NCBI RefSeq assembly: GCF_032056465.1
Contig: NZ_DAMBCL010000011.1
From: Mobilicoccus sp032056465
GTDB taxonomy: Bacteria; Actinomycetota; Actinomycetes; Actinomycetales; Dermatophilaceae
Direction: 5' to 3' (one strand)
Length of the DNA stretch: 64,000 nucleotides
The notes beneath the pieces were generated by a model, which was given only the letters and a program-made list of their open reading frames with translations, had not been told where the DNA came from and did no database searches. A program made the position numbers and the translations under genes. Positions 42,000 to 51,300 of this stretch are shown one piece after another; position 1 is the first letter of the stretch; every line of letters begins with the position of its first letter.

Positions 42000-43157
42000 T
42001 CAGAGCCCGAGGTCGGCGAAGCGGCGGGCGGCGGCGTCGACGCGCTCGTCGGGGGCGGTGAGCGCGATGCGGACGTGGTGGCCGCTGCGGGTGCCGTAGA
42101 ACGTGCCGGGGGCGACGAGGATGCCGACCTCGGCGAGGGCGTCGACGGTCTCGAGCGCGGGACGCCCGAACGTCGTCCACAGGTAGAGGCCCGCGCGGGA
42201 GTCGTCGATCCGGCCTCCGGCCGCCTCGATCGCCGAGGCGAGCACGGAGCGCCGGCGCCGGTAGATCTCCACCTGCGCGGCCACGTGGGCGTCGTCGGAG
42301 AGGGCGGCGAGCATCGCGCGCTGCACGGGCCAGGGCATCATCATCCCGGCGTGCTTGCGGACCTCGAGGATCCGCCCGAGGAGCCGGGGGTCGCCGGCGG
42401 CGAAGGCCGCGCGGTAGCCCGCGAGGTTGCTCTGCTTGGACAGGGAGTAGCAGACGACGAGCCCCGTGTGGTCGCCGTCGCAGACCCGGGGGTCGAGCAG
42501 GCTCGGCACGCCGGTGAACCCGGACCCGCCCGCCTGCTCGAGGCGCTCGTCCTCGTCCCGCCAGTCGATCTCGGCGTAGCACTCGTCGCTGACGACGATG
42601 GCGCCGCGCTCCCGCGCCCACTGGACGACCTTGCGCAGGTGCGGCACGCCGAGGACCTTGCCGGTGGGGTTGCTCGGGGTGTTGACCCAGATCAGCGCAG
42701 GCGCAGCATCGCCGCCCGCGGGGCCGAGCTCGGTCAGCCCCTCGAAGGGCACGGGGGCGGCCCCCGCGAGGCGGGCACCCACGTCGTAGGTCGGATACGC
42801 CACGGCCGGGTGCGCGACGGCGCGGCCACGGAGGTCGAGCAACGTGGGCAGCCAGGCGACGAACTCCTTGCTGCCGATGGTCGGCAGCACGGAGTCGGGG
42901 TCGACGGCGGGGACGCCGCGGCGCCGCTCGAACCACGCAGCGACGGCCTCACGCAGGTCGGCGGTCCCCCACGTCTGCGGATACCCATGGGCCTCCGAGG
43001 CGTCCGCGAGGGCTTCGCGGACGAACGGCGGCGTCGGGTCGACCGGCGTGCCGACCGAGAGGTCGACGAGGCCGTCCGGGTGCGCCGACGCCGTCGCCTT
43101 CGCCGCGGCGAGGGTGTCCCAGGGGAAGTCGGGAAGGTCGTGGCCCACCGGGCTCAC
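42000..43157 (-). CDS. dapC: N-succinyldiaminopimelate aminotransferase
   Basis: PLP-dependent class I/II aminotransferase of 385 residues, actinobacterial DapC type (Rv1178-like). Features: SVGTPVDPTPPFVREAL, WVNTPSNPTGKVLGVPHL, VSDECYAEIDW and the PLP lysine block CYSLSKQSNLAGYRAAF, then a late LYLWTTFG. It transfers the amino group from glutamate to N-succinyl-2-amino-6-oxopimelate, between DapD and DapE. GTG 43157 overlaps the fdxC stop as GTGA, so the two are translationally coupled, an order also seen in mycobacteria. Confidence 0.92.
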   Translation of the reverse strand: MSPVGHDLPDFPWDTLAAAKATASAHPDGLVDLSVGTPVDPTPPFVREALADASEAHGYPQTWGTADLREAVAAWFERRRGVPAVDPDSVLPTIGSKEFVAWLPTLLDLRGRAVAHPAVAYPTYDVGARLAGAAPVPFEGLTELGPAGGDAAPALIWVNTPSNPTGKVLGVPHLRKVVQWARERGAIVVSDECYAEIDWRDEDERLEQAGGSGFTGVPSLLDPRVCDGDHTGLVVCYSLSKQSNLAGYRAAFAAGDPRLLGRILEVRKHAGMMMPWPVQRAMLAALSDDAHVAAQVEIYRRRRSVLASAIEAAGGRIDDSRAGLYLWTTFGRPALETVDALAEVGILVAPGTFYGTRSGHHVRIALTAPDERVDAAARRFADLGL

Positions 43158-43480
43158 TCGTCGTGGCTCTGCGGGGGCAGCGCAGCGATGATCGGGTGGT
43201 CCTTGTTGATGAGGCCCATCTTGGCGGCGCCGCCGGGGCTGCCGAGGTCGTCGAAGAACTCGACGTTGGCCTTGTAGTACTCGGTCCACTCGCCCGGGAC
43301 GTCGTCCTCGTAGTAGATCGCCTCGACGGGGCACACGGGCTCGCAGGCGCCGCAGTCGACGCACTCGTCGGGGTGGATGTAGAGCGATCGCTCACCCTCG
43401 TAGATGCAGTCGACGGGGCACTCCTCGACACAGGCCTTGTCCTTGAGGTCGACGCAAGGCTGGGCGATCACGTACGTCAT
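43154..43480 (-). CDS. fdxC: 7Fe (3Fe-4S/4Fe-4S) ferredoxin
   Basis: Small acidic electron carrier of 108 residues. Cluster ligands: CVDLKDKACVEECPVDC near the N-terminus and CVDCGACEPVCPVEAI for the 4Fe-4S centre; the spacing is that of seven-iron actinobacterial FdxC. The C-terminal EYYKANVEFFDDLGSPGGAAKMG is conserved in the family. The ribosome site GAAGGAA precedes the ATG. It is coupled to dapC by a 4-nt overlap; its redox partner is not indicated. Confidence 0.95.
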   Translation of the reverse strand: MTYVIAQPCVDLKDKACVEECPVDCIYEGERSLYIHPDECVDCGACEPVCPVEAIYYEDDVPGEWTEYYKANVEFFDDLGSPGGAAKMGLINKDHPIIAALPPQSHDE

Positions 43481-43590
43481 GGAGAGTTCCTTCTTCGCGA
43501 GCCGTGGCTGGGTGGACCCAGTATGCCTCTCACCCGCCGAGGAGGGTGACGCGCCCCGAGGGCCGGACGGCGCGCGGGTGACCGACCTCG

Positions 43591-44214
43591 TCAGGGACGG
43601 TCGGCGGAGGTGCGGAGGCGGCCCCGAAAGCTCACGAGGGGGCCGCGGGGATCGTCGTCCCCGGCCTCACCCGCGGCTGCGGGGACGTCTCGGTCGTTGC
43701 CCGGTCCCACCGAGGTCGCAATGACGGCGCCGACGACGATGTCGTGGTCGCCGCCCGGATACGTCGCGACGGTGCGGCACTCGAGGGTGGCGAGGGCGTC
43801 GTCGAGCAGGGGGACGCCGGTGACCCCGCGATGATGGGCGACCCCGTCGAGCACCGGTCCGGCGGGCCCCCCGCGCGTGGCCAGGCGGGTGGCGAGGTCG
43901 GCGGCCTCGAACGGCAGGATGCTCACTCCCCACAGGCCGGACTCACGCAGGGGCGTGCCGAACCGCGAGGCCGCCCCGATGCACATGAGGACCAACGGTG
44001 GGTCCAGCGACACCGACGTGAACGAGTTGATCGTGATCGCGTGGTCGTGGCCCTCGGCGGTGGTCGTCGCGACAGCGACCCCCGCCGCCCAGTTGCGCAT
44101 GACCGCACGCAGGTCGTCGCCGGTGGGCTCGGGGGACGTGGCCCCGGCCTCACCGCCGGCACGGGGGTCGGTGGGGTCACCGCCCGTGCGGGGGTCACGG
44201 GGGGCGCCGGGCAT
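43591..44214 (-). CDS. Flavin reductase-like domain protein
   Basis: A 207-residue FMN-binding split-barrel protein: VMRNWAAGVAVATTTAEGHDHAITINSFTSVSLDPPLVLMCIG is the diagnostic flavin-reductase block, followed by GVSILPFEAADLATRLA and a GGDHDIVVGAVI strand. These are short-chain flavin reductases or flavin-dependent oxygenase partners. The N-terminal 30 residues are disordered. ATG 44214 overlaps the mshB stop by one base (TGATG); GTG 44217 is an alternative. It lies in the mshB-fdxC-dapC run. Confidence 0.85.
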   Translation of the reverse strand: MPGAPRDPRTGGDPTDPRAGGEAGATSPEPTGDDLRAVMRNWAAGVAVATTTAEGHDHAITINSFTSVSLDPPLVLMCIGAASRFGTPLRESGLWGVSILPFEAADLATRLATRGGPAGPVLDGVAHHRGVTGVPLLDDALATLECRTVATYPGGDHDIVVGAVIATSVGPGNDRDVPAAAGEAGDDDPRGPLVSFRGRLRTSADRP

Positions 44215-45158
44215 CACGGCACCTCGAGCGGGCCGGGGTCCGGCGCACCCGGGTACGGGGCGCCGGTGCCGGGCTCGACCCGCACGAACGCCTCGGCCTG
44301 GGCGAGCCGGGTGGCGATGCCGTTGCTCAGCGCGAACCAGCCGTCGCGCACGACGACCTGGGTGCGGTGCTCGGCGAGGGCCGCGTCACGCACCGCGAGA
44401 TCGCCGGGCGAGGGGCGCACGACGTGCGTCACGGTCTCGTCGTCGACCGCCGACGGCAGGATCTCGTCGTCGAGAGCCGGGATCAGGGACGGCGATTCCC
44501 CCGTGACCGACCCGACGGTGTCGATCACCCACCGCCGGTCGCGCGTCACCCACGAACGCGGTGTGACGACGGTGTAGAGCGCGGGCGTCCGCGGCAGCCG
44601 CGCGGTCGCGGCGACCGTCGCCTCGTGCACCCGCACGTGGTCGGGGTGCCCGTAGCCGCCGGTCGCGTCGTAGGTGACGACGATGTCGGGGTCGAGGGCC
44701 TCGAGCGCGGCGGCGAGCCGGCCGACGACCTCCTCGAGGTCGACGTACGCGAGCGCACCCGGCCGCTCGTTGGCGGGGGTGCCGGCCATCCCGGAGTCCC
44801 GGAAGAAGGCCGGGCCCTCACCCGGGGTCTCGACCTCCTCGTCGGCGAGGAGCACCCCGCGGGCGCCGAGTCGGTACGTGGCGGCCCAGAGCTCGCCTCG
44901 CCGATAGGCCCCGAGGCGGTCCTCCGCGTCGGGAGCCAGGTGCGCGAGTTCGGGCGGGATGACCTCGCCCTCGTCGCCGAGGGTGCACGTGAGCACGGTG
45001 ACGTCGTCACCGCGTCGGACGTGGTGGGCGATGCTCACGCCCGTCGCCAGGGTCTCGTCGTCGGGGTGGGCGTGGACGAAGACGAGGCGTCGCGGGCGCG
45101 CCTCCGGTGCGGCATCACCGTGAGGCGGGGGCTGCGGGGTGTGGGAGTGCTGGGTCAT
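44214..45158 (-). CDS. mshB: N-acetyl-GlcN-inositol deacetylase MshB
   Basis: Zinc deacetylase of 314 residues making glucosaminyl-inositol for mycothiol. Zinc-site motifs are HAHPDDETLATG at about residue 29 and GGYGHPDHVRVHE in the middle, both diagnostic of the LmbE/MshB family; FFRDSGMAG fits MshB rather than Mca. Its presence predicts a mycothiol-using organism. ATG 45158 is preferred; the next GTG region lacks a ribosome site. It is first of four close same-strand genes. Confidence 0.9.
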   Translation of the reverse strand: MTQHSHTPQPPPHGDAAPEARPRRLVFVHAHPDDETLATGVSIAHHVRRGDDVTVLTCTLGDEGEVIPPELAHLAPDAEDRLGAYRRGELWAATYRLGARGVLLADEEVETPGEGPAFFRDSGMAGTPANERPGALAYVDLEEVVGRLAAALEALDPDIVVTYDATGGYGHPDHVRVHEATVAATARLPRTPALYTVVTPRSWVTRDRRWVIDTVGSVTGESPSLIPALDDEILPSAVDDETVTHVVRPSPGDLAVRDAALAEHRTQVVVRDGWFALSNGIATRLAQAEAFVRVEPGTGAPYPGAPDPGPLEVP

Positions 45159-45449
45159 GACCGACTCACCGTATCCGCCCCCGCGAGGCGCGCGGACCCC
45201 GGACCACGATGACGTCCTCCGCTTCTCCCGCTCGCTGCGCCCGCGCGCTTGCCCACACTCCGTTCGGGAGGGTGGGGAGGGTGGGCCGGAGCATTCACGC
45301 CCGCGTGGGGCCACGGCTGCTTAACCTGGCGGTGGACGGGAGTTCACCGCCGACGCCGAGCATGGACCGGCGTCCGGGCCCCGGCCGCCTCGGGCATCAC
45401 GAAGGCGTCGCCCGCGCCGTCGCCGGCCGCCGGCGGAGGAGGGATCGTC

Positions 45450-46343
45450 ATGCAGATGGGTCTGCGCGAACACATCGATCGGATGCGGGCGGAGGGATAC
45501 ACGGTCCGCAGCGACGATCACGGTTCGGATCCCGACCTCATCGATCCCGGCGGCCGGGCCGTCGACACGTGGCGCGAGTCCTACCCGTACGACGAGCGCA
45601 TGCCCCGCGAGCAGTACGACGACGAGAAGTACCTCCTCCAGGTCGAGTTGCTCAAGTTCCAGTACTGGACCCAGGACGTCGGCGGTCGCCACGTCATCGT
45701 CTTCGAGGGCCGCGACGCCGCGGGCAAGGGGGGAACGATCAAGCGCTTCACCGAGCACCTCAACCCGCGCGCCGCGCACGTCGTCGCCCTCGCCAAGCCG
45801 ACGGAGAAGGAACACGGCGAGTGGTACTTCCAGCGGTACATCCAGCATCTGCCCACCGCCGGTGACATGACGCTCTTCGACCGCTCCTGGTACAACCGGG
45901 CCGGGGTCGAGCGCGTCATGGGCTTCTGCACCGACGACGAGTACGAACTGTTCATGGATCAGGCGCCGATGTTCGAGAGGATGCTCGTCGACGCGGGCAT
46001 CACGCTGACGAAGTTCTGGTTCTCGGTCACCCCTCACGAGCAGCGCACCCGATTCGCCATCCGGCAGATCGACCCGGTGCGGCAGTGGAAGCTCTCCCCC
46101 ATGGACCTCGAGTCGCTCGACAAGTGGGGCAAGTACACCGAAGCGAAGGAGGAGATGTTCCGGCGCACCGACACCGACTGGGCGCCGTGGACCACCGTCA
46201 AGAGCAACGACAAGAAGCGGGCCCGCATCAACGCGATGCGCTTCTTCCTCGACCAGTTCGACTACGAGGACAAGGACACGACGATCGTCTACCCGGCCGA
46301 CGACCGCATCGTCCGGCGTGGTCGCGACGCCGTCGACGACTGA
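45450..46343 (+). CDS. ppk2: Polyphosphate kinase 2
   Basis: PPK2 family enzyme of 297 residues that uses polyphosphate to phosphorylate nucleoside diphosphates (class I by length and single domain). Walker A is EGRDAAGKGGTIKRF (about 87-101), Walker B DRSWYNRAGVERVMGF, and the lid block includes RQWKLSPMDLESLDKW. GGAGGAGGG lies upstream of ATG 45450. It is divergent from mshB and followed, after 150 bp, by the antiporter gene. Confidence 0.95.
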   Translation: MQMGLREHIDRMRAEGYTVRSDDHGSDPDLIDPGGRAVDTWRESYPYDERMPREQYDDEKYLLQVELLKFQYWTQDVGGRHVIVFEGRDAAGKGGTIKRFTEHLNPRAAHVVALAKPTEKEHGEWYFQRYIQHLPTAGDMTLFDRSWYNRAGVERVMGFCTDDEYELFMDQAPMFERMLVDAGITLTKFWFSVTPHEQRTRFAIRQIDPVRQWKLSPMDLESLDKWGKYTEAKEEMFRRTDTDWAPWTTVKSNDKKRARINAMRFFLDQFDYEDKDTTIVYPADDRIVRRGRDAVDD

Positions 46344-46492
46344 CTCGAGGCGACCCACGCGGGACGACCGGCCTGGGTCGAGGTGATGGACGTCAAGCCG
46401 CACCTGACCTGGGGAGACGGGAGGGGCCGGGCTACCCTGGGAGCAGGATCCGGCCTGCCTCCAGCGGTCGGCCGACGCGAGAGGAGCCGCCC

Positions 46493-48148
46493 GTGGAGGT
46501 CGCCGCAACGATCCTGTCGGTCACGTTCGTCCTCGGGTTCCTCGCCTCCCTCCTGCGGCTTCCCCCACTCGTCGGCTTCCTCGCCGCCGGTTTCGTGCTC
46601 AACGGACTCGGCCACATCCAGGTGCCCCAGGTCCACGTCATCGCCGACCTCGGCGTGACGCTGCTGCTGTTCGCCATCGGACTCAAGCTGGACGTGCGCA
46701 CCCTCCTCGCCAAGGAGGTGTGGCTGACGACCATCTCGACGCTCGTGGTCAACGTCGTCGTCGCGTTCGGATTCCTCTCGGTGCTCGCCCTGGCCGGCAT
46801 GTCGCTGCTGGTCGGCGAGGGCGCCGCCGTGTTCGCGATCATCGGGTTCGGTCTCTCCTTCTCGAGCACGGTCTTCGTGGTCAAGCTCCTGGAGGAACGC
46901 GGTGACGGGCACGCGTTCTACGGGCGCATCGCGGTCGGCGTGCTCGTCGTGCAGGACATCCTCGCCGTCGTGTTCCTCACCGCGACCAGCGGACATCTGC
47001 CGAGCCCGTGGGCATTCGGTCTCGTGCTGCTGTGGCCGCTCGTCAAGGGTTTCCGCGCCGTGTGGGGCCGGGTGGGGCACGGTGAGATGCAGTCGCTGTT
47101 CGGCATCCTCATGGCTCTCGTGCCCGGCTACATGCTCTTCGAGCTCGTCGGCCTCAAGGGCGACCTCGGGGCCCTCGTCATCGGGATCATGCTGGCCTCG
47201 CACCCCTCGGCGGTCGAGCTCTCCCGCGCGCTGTTCCACGTCAAGGAGTTGCTGCTCGTCGGGTTCTTCCTCTCGATCGGCATGTTCGGCGGGCTCCCCA
47301 CGCCGTCGCAGGTGTGGCTCGCGGTGCTCCTCCTGCTGCTCCTGCCGGTACAGGCGCTCGGTTACGTCTCGGTCCTGCGGACGATGCGGGTGCGGCACCG
47401 CACCGGATGGCTGGTCGCCGCCGCCCTCATGCAGTTCTCGGAGTTCGGCCTCATCGTCGTCGCCGTGGGCGCCGACGAGGGGCTCCTCTCACGGGACTGG
47501 CTCGTCATCATGTCCCTCACCCTGTCCCTCGCGTTCGTGGTGTCGTCCCTCGTCAACGGCCGGGGTCAGCCGCTCGTCGAACGGCTCGCGAGTCGGATGC
47601 CGGCGCAGGACCCCGACAGGTTGCACCCCGAGGACCGTCCCGGTGACATCCGGGGCGCCGAGGCCCTCGTCGTCGGGCTGGGTCGCGTCGGCCGCAGTGC
47701 CTACACGCAACTCGTCCAGACGTACCGGCTCGACGTCGCGGGCATCGAGAGCGACGAGACGCGCGTGCGCAAGCTGCAGACCCAGGGCTTCAAGGTCGTC
47801 GAGAGCGACGCGAGCGACGAGGAGTTCTTCACCCGGCTCCGCGGCCGCGAGAACGTGCGCATGGTCGTCCTCGCCCTCCCGGCGCACAACGCCGAGGTCG
47901 TCGCCATCCTGCGTGCCTCGGGGTTCGAGGGCATCGTCGCCACCGCCGCCCGGTACGAGGAAGGCGTCGCCCGCTCGCTCGCGGCGGGTGCGGACGCCGC
48001 GTTCAACGCCGCCGCGGGCGCGGGGCTCGAGCTCGCCGACCAGGTGGCGCGCCTGGACGTCGGGGCTCCCGCCACCGGACCCGTCGGCGCCGCGCACCCC
48101 CCCGAGACGCCACCCCCGCGACCGCAGCATCCGCAGGTGGGTGGCTGA
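46493..48148 (+). CDS. CPA2 cation:proton antiporter with RCK/TrkA-N domain
   Basis: Kef/RosB-type monovalent cation:proton antiporter or channel of 551 residues. About twelve membrane helices (1-370; FIIGFGLSFSSTVFVVKLLEERGDG is the conserved CPA2 block) precede a nucleotide-binding RCK_N domain (ALVVGLGRVGRSAYTQLVQTYRLDVAGIESDETRV). Potassium transport gated by NAD(H) is expected from the family. The GTG start has GAGAGGAG upstream. A Pro-rich tail ends the protein 43 nt before fadD. Confidence 0.92.
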   Translation: MEVAATILSVTFVLGFLASLLRLPPLVGFLAAGFVLNGLGHIQVPQVHVIADLGVTLLLFAIGLKLDVRTLLAKEVWLTTISTLVVNVVVAFGFLSVLALAGMSLLVGEGAAVFAIIGFGLSFSSTVFVVKLLEERGDGHAFYGRIAVGVLVVQDILAVVFLTATSGHLPSPWAFGLVLLWPLVKGFRAVWGRVGHGEMQSLFGILMALVPGYMLFELVGLKGDLGALVIGIMLASHPSAVELSRALFHVKELLLVGFFLSIGMFGGLPTPSQVWLAVLLLLLLPVQALGYVSVLRTMRVRHRTGWLVAAALMQFSEFGLIVVAVGADEGLLSRDWLVIMSLTLSLAFVVSSLVNGRGQPLVERLASRMPAQDPDRLHPEDRPGDIRGAEALVVGLGRVGRSAYTQLVQTYRLDVAGIESDETRVRKLQTQGFKVVESDASDEEFFTRLRGRENVRMVVLALPAHNAEVVAILRASGFEGIVATAARYEEGVARSLAAGADAAFNAAAGAGLELADQVARLDVGAPATGPVGAAHPPETPPPRPQHPQVGG

Positions 48149-48191
48149 GCGTTCGCCACCCCCGCAGACCCGGGGCGGACGACAATGGGGC

Positions 48192-49754
48192 ATGACCCTC
48201 ACGGAGATGCTCGATCGCAGCGTGCGCACGTTCGGGCCGGCCACCGCCCTTCGCGACGACACCCGCGCCGTGACGTACACCGAGCTCGGGGCGCGGGTCG
48301 GGGACGTCGCTGCGGCGCTCGTGGCCCGCGGGTGCCGTCCCGGGGACCGAGTGGCACTCGCGCTCCCCAACGTCCTCGAGTTCGCGTACCTCTACTACGG
48401 CATCGCCCGTGCGGGCGGCATCGCGGTGCCGCTCAACCCCGGGTTGCGACGTGCCGAGATGCGTCGGCTCCTCGCGGACTGCACGCCCAGGCTCCTCCTC
48501 GCCTGGGCGGGGATTCCGTTCCTCACCGAGGGTGAGGGTGCGGCCAACGGCGAGGGTGCGGCGAACGGTGGGCACACGGACGACCTGGGCATCGATGTCG
48601 TCGTCCTCGATCCGACGTCGCTCGCGGACTTCGCGCCGCGCGATGAGAGCCCTCCGCTCGTCCCCCGGCGCGGCGACGATCTCGCCGTGCTGCTCTACAC
48701 CTCGGGGACGACCGGCGAACCCAAGGGCGCGATGCTCACCCACGACAACCTCGTCGTCAACGCACAGGTCGATCAGGGACTCGTCGAGATGGGCCCGCAC
48801 GACGTGCTGCTCGGGGCGTTGCCGTTGTTCCATGCGTTCGGGCAGACGTGTTGCCTCAACCTGCCCCTCGTCTCGGGCAGCGAGGTCGTCCTCCACGCGA
48901 CGTTCAACCCGCGGCACGCGCTGACGGCGGTGGGCGAGAACGGCATCACCGTGTTCCTCGCCGTCCCCGCGATGTACACCGCCCTGCTCCATCTGCTGTC
49001 ACGCTTGCCCGAGGAGTACGACCTCGACAGCCTCCGCATGACGATCAGCAGTGGCGCCCCGTTGGCGGTCGAGCTGCTCCACCGGGTCGAGGAACGGTTC
49101 GGCGTGGTCATGCTCGAGGGGTACGGACTGTCCGAGACCTCCCCCACCGCGACGCTCAACGTCGAGGGGCGCCGTCGTCCCGGCACGGTGGGCACGCCGC
49201 TGCCGGGAGTGCAGATCCGGATCCTCGATCAGGAGACGGGCGAGCCGGTCGGGGGCGACGGCGGCGGGGTCGACGTCGTGGGCGAGGTCGCGATCCGCGG
49301 CCACAACGTCATGCGCGGGTACTGGAACGCCCCCGAGGCGACGGCGGCCGTGCTCTCGCCCGACGGGTGGTTGCGGACGGGGGACCTCGGCCGTCTCGAC
49401 GCCGACGGCTTCCTCACGATCGTCGACCGCAAGAAGGACCTCGTCATCGTCGGCGGCGAGAACGTCTTCCCCCGGGAGGTCGAGGAGGTGCTGTACGCGC
49501 ATCCGGCCGTCGCCGAGTGCGCGGTTCTCGGCGTTCCCGACGCCCGGCGCGGCGAGGTCGTCGGCGCCGCGGTGGTGCTCGCCGAGAACACGGAGGCGAC
49601 CGAGGCCGAGCTGCGGGCACACGTGCGGGCTCGGCTCCGGAGCGTCAAGGTCCCGCGCCACGTCTGGTTCGTCGACGCGCTGCCCAAGGGGGGCACGAAC
49701 AAGATCCTCAAGCGCGAGATCGCCCTCCCGGAGGAACTCCGTCTGCCCGTGTGA
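48192..49754 (+). CDS. fadD: Long-chain acyl-CoA ligase family (ANL)
   Basis: AMP-binding acyl-CoA synthetase of 520 residues that activates carboxylic acids as CoA thioesters. P-loop YTSGTTGEPKGAMLTH, GYGLSETSPTAT, the hinge GWLRTGDLGRLDADGFLTIVDRKKD, and catalytic Lys in KGGTNKILKRE. An in-frame GEGAAN-GEGAAN duplication (about residues 115-127) is a small insertion. Chain-length specificity cannot be read. It converges with the aspartate aminotransferase gene. A GACAAT box sits 5 nt before the ATG. Confidence 0.9.
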   Translation: MTLTEMLDRSVRTFGPATALRDDTRAVTYTELGARVGDVAAALVARGCRPGDRVALALPNVLEFAYLYYGIARAGGIAVPLNPGLRRAEMRRLLADCTPRLLLAWAGIPFLTEGEGAANGEGAANGGHTDDLGIDVVVLDPTSLADFAPRDESPPLVPRRGDDLAVLLYTSGTTGEPKGAMLTHDNLVVNAQVDQGLVEMGPHDVLLGALPLFHAFGQTCCLNLPLVSGSEVVLHATFNPRHALTAVGENGITVFLAVPAMYTALLHLLSRLPEEYDLDSLRMTISSGAPLAVELLHRVEERFGVVMLEGYGLSETSPTATLNVEGRRRPGTVGTPLPGVQIRILDQETGEPVGGDGGGVDVVGEVAIRGHNVMRGYWNAPEATAAVLSPDGWLRTGDLGRLDADGFLTIVDRKKDLVIVGGENVFPREVEEVLYAHPAVAECAVLGVPDARRGEVVGAAVVLAENTEATEAELRAHVRARLRSVKVPRHVWFVDALPKGGTNKILKREIALPEELRLPV

Positions 49755-49778
49755 GGTCGCGCGCGTGGGCGCGTCCTC
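49753..49778. terminator. hairpin between fadD and aspartate aminotransferase
   Basis: Arms 49753-49762 and 49769-49778 pair with one mismatch around a 6-nt loop. It starts inside the fadD stop codon and lies in the 27-bp convergent gap. Confidence 0.45.
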
Positions 49779-49781
49779 GCC

Positions 49782-51062
49782 TCAGGCGTCGAGGAGTCTC
49801 TCCCCCGCCGCGAGGATGACGCAGGTCGTGAGCACCTCCAGGGCCTTCTCGAGCTCGTCGGTCGTCGGGAACGAGGGGGCGATTCGGATGTTGCGGTCCT
49901 CCGGGTCGTCACCGCCGGGGAACGTCGCACCCGCGGGCGTCAACGCGACGCCCGCCTCCTTCGCGAGCTCGACGACACGCCGTGCCGTGCCCGGGACGAC
50001 GTCGAGGCTGACGAAGTAGCCCCCGCGAGGCTCGCTCCAGCTCGCGACGCCGAGTGCCGCGAGGTCGGTCGCGAGGGCCTTGCCGACGGCCTCGAACTTG
50101 GGCTCGAGGATCGCGCGGTGCGCCTCCATGTGCGCCTCGACGCCCGCCGTGTCGCCGAAGAACCGCACGTGGCGGAGCTGGTTGATCTTGTCCGGGCCGA
50201 TGGAACGCATCGAGTCGCGGGCGAGGAACCACGCGACGTTGGCCGGGGAGGCCCCGAAGAACGACACGCCGCCACCGGCGAAGGTCACCTTCGAGGTGGA
50301 GGCGAAGACGAACGGGCGGTCCGCGTGGCCCGCCTCCTCGCAGGCGTCGAGGATCGAGGCGAGGTGGTCGTGCTCACCGGTGAGGTGGTGGACCGCGTAC
50401 GCGTTGTCCCAGTAGATGCGGAAATCCGGTGCGGCGGTGGGCATCTGGGCGAGGCGGCGGACGACCTCGTCGGAGAACGTCACGCCCGTCGGGTTGCTGT
50501 ACTTGGGCACGCACCAGATGCCCTTGATCCGGGGGTCCTCGGCGACGAGGCGCTCGACCTCGTCCATGTCCGGCCCCTCGGGCGTCATCGCGACCGTGCG
50601 CAGCTGCACCCCGAGCTCCTCGCACACCGAGAAGTGACGGTCGTACCCGGGCGACGGGGCGAGGAAGACGACCTCCTCGCCGGCCCACGGCCTCTCACCG
50701 CCGGGGAGGGCGTGGAAGAAGCTGCTCGCCACGCAGAAGTGCATGAGCGAGAGCGAGGAGTTGTCGCGGGCGACGAGCTGATCGACCGGCACGTCGACGA
50801 GGGGCGCGAACATCTCGCGGAGGGTGAGGACGCCCTTGGCGGCGCCGCCGTAGTTGCGGACGTCGCCCTCGGCCTCGGTGCGGTGGTCGCCGGGCGCGAG
50901 GGAGGCGAGGAGGCCTTCGGCGAGGTCGAGCTGTGCCGTGCACGGCTTGCCACGAGTGATGTCGAGCTTCAGCCCGGAGGAGGCGAAGTCCTCGTACCGC
51001 CTGCGGGCGGACGCTCGGGCGGCGGCGAGGCCCTCGCGGTCGATGTGGTCGGTCGTCGGCAC
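49782..51062 (-). CDS. Class Ic aspartate aminotransferase (Rv3722c type)
   Basis: PLP-dependent transaminase of 426 residues that interconverts aspartate/oxaloacetate and glutamate/2-oxoglutarate. Features: LDITRGKPCTAQLDLAEG, VRNYGGAAKGVLTLREMF, DNSSLSLMHF, FLAPSPGYDRHFSVCEELG, IYWDNAYAVHHLTG, PLP Lys in FASTSKVTFAGGGVSFFG, and NIRIAPSFP. These agree closely with my recollection of Rv3722c, shown in mycobacteria to be the main aspartate aminotransferase. GTG 51062 is chosen because GAGGAG lies 8 nt upstream; ATG 51080 would place that site inside the gene. Confidence 0.88.
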   Translation of the reverse strand: MPTTDHIDREGLAAARASARRRYEDFASSGLKLDITRGKPCTAQLDLAEGLLASLAPGDHRTEAEGDVRNYGGAAKGVLTLREMFAPLVDVPVDQLVARDNSSLSLMHFCVASSFFHALPGGERPWAGEEVVFLAPSPGYDRHFSVCEELGVQLRTVAMTPEGPDMDEVERLVAEDPRIKGIWCVPKYSNPTGVTFSDEVVRRLAQMPTAAPDFRIYWDNAYAVHHLTGEHDHLASILDACEEAGHADRPFVFASTSKVTFAGGGVSFFGASPANVAWFLARDSMRSIGPDKINQLRHVRFFGDTAGVEAHMEAHRAILEPKFEAVGKALATDLAALGVASWSEPRGGYFVSLDVVPGTARRVVELAKEAGVALTPAGATFPGGDDPEDRNIRIAPSFPTTDELEKALEVLTTCVILAAGERLLDA

Positions 51063-51300
51063 GTCTGCACTCCTCGGCATCGGATCTGCGGCAGGGCGAG
51101 CCTATCCGCTCGCGCCCGAGACGCACCGCCGCGAGGGGCCCGTGTCACGCGAGGCGGATCGCCGACGGCGCGGACGGAGCCGGCGCCTCGCGGTGTCCAC
51201 GGCGGGGCGCTCGCGCCGCGGTCCGGCGCCCAGGCACCCGGGGGCGTCGCGGCGGACGCACCCGCGTGGCTCGGGACGCCGGACCATGGCGGGAGTGACC

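Noticed and set aside
41711..42061. Small plus-strand gene across the 15-bp repeats
   Set aside because: It overlaps the transglycosylase gene out of frame, has no ribosome site, and its product reads the repeat and then Arg-rich noise.
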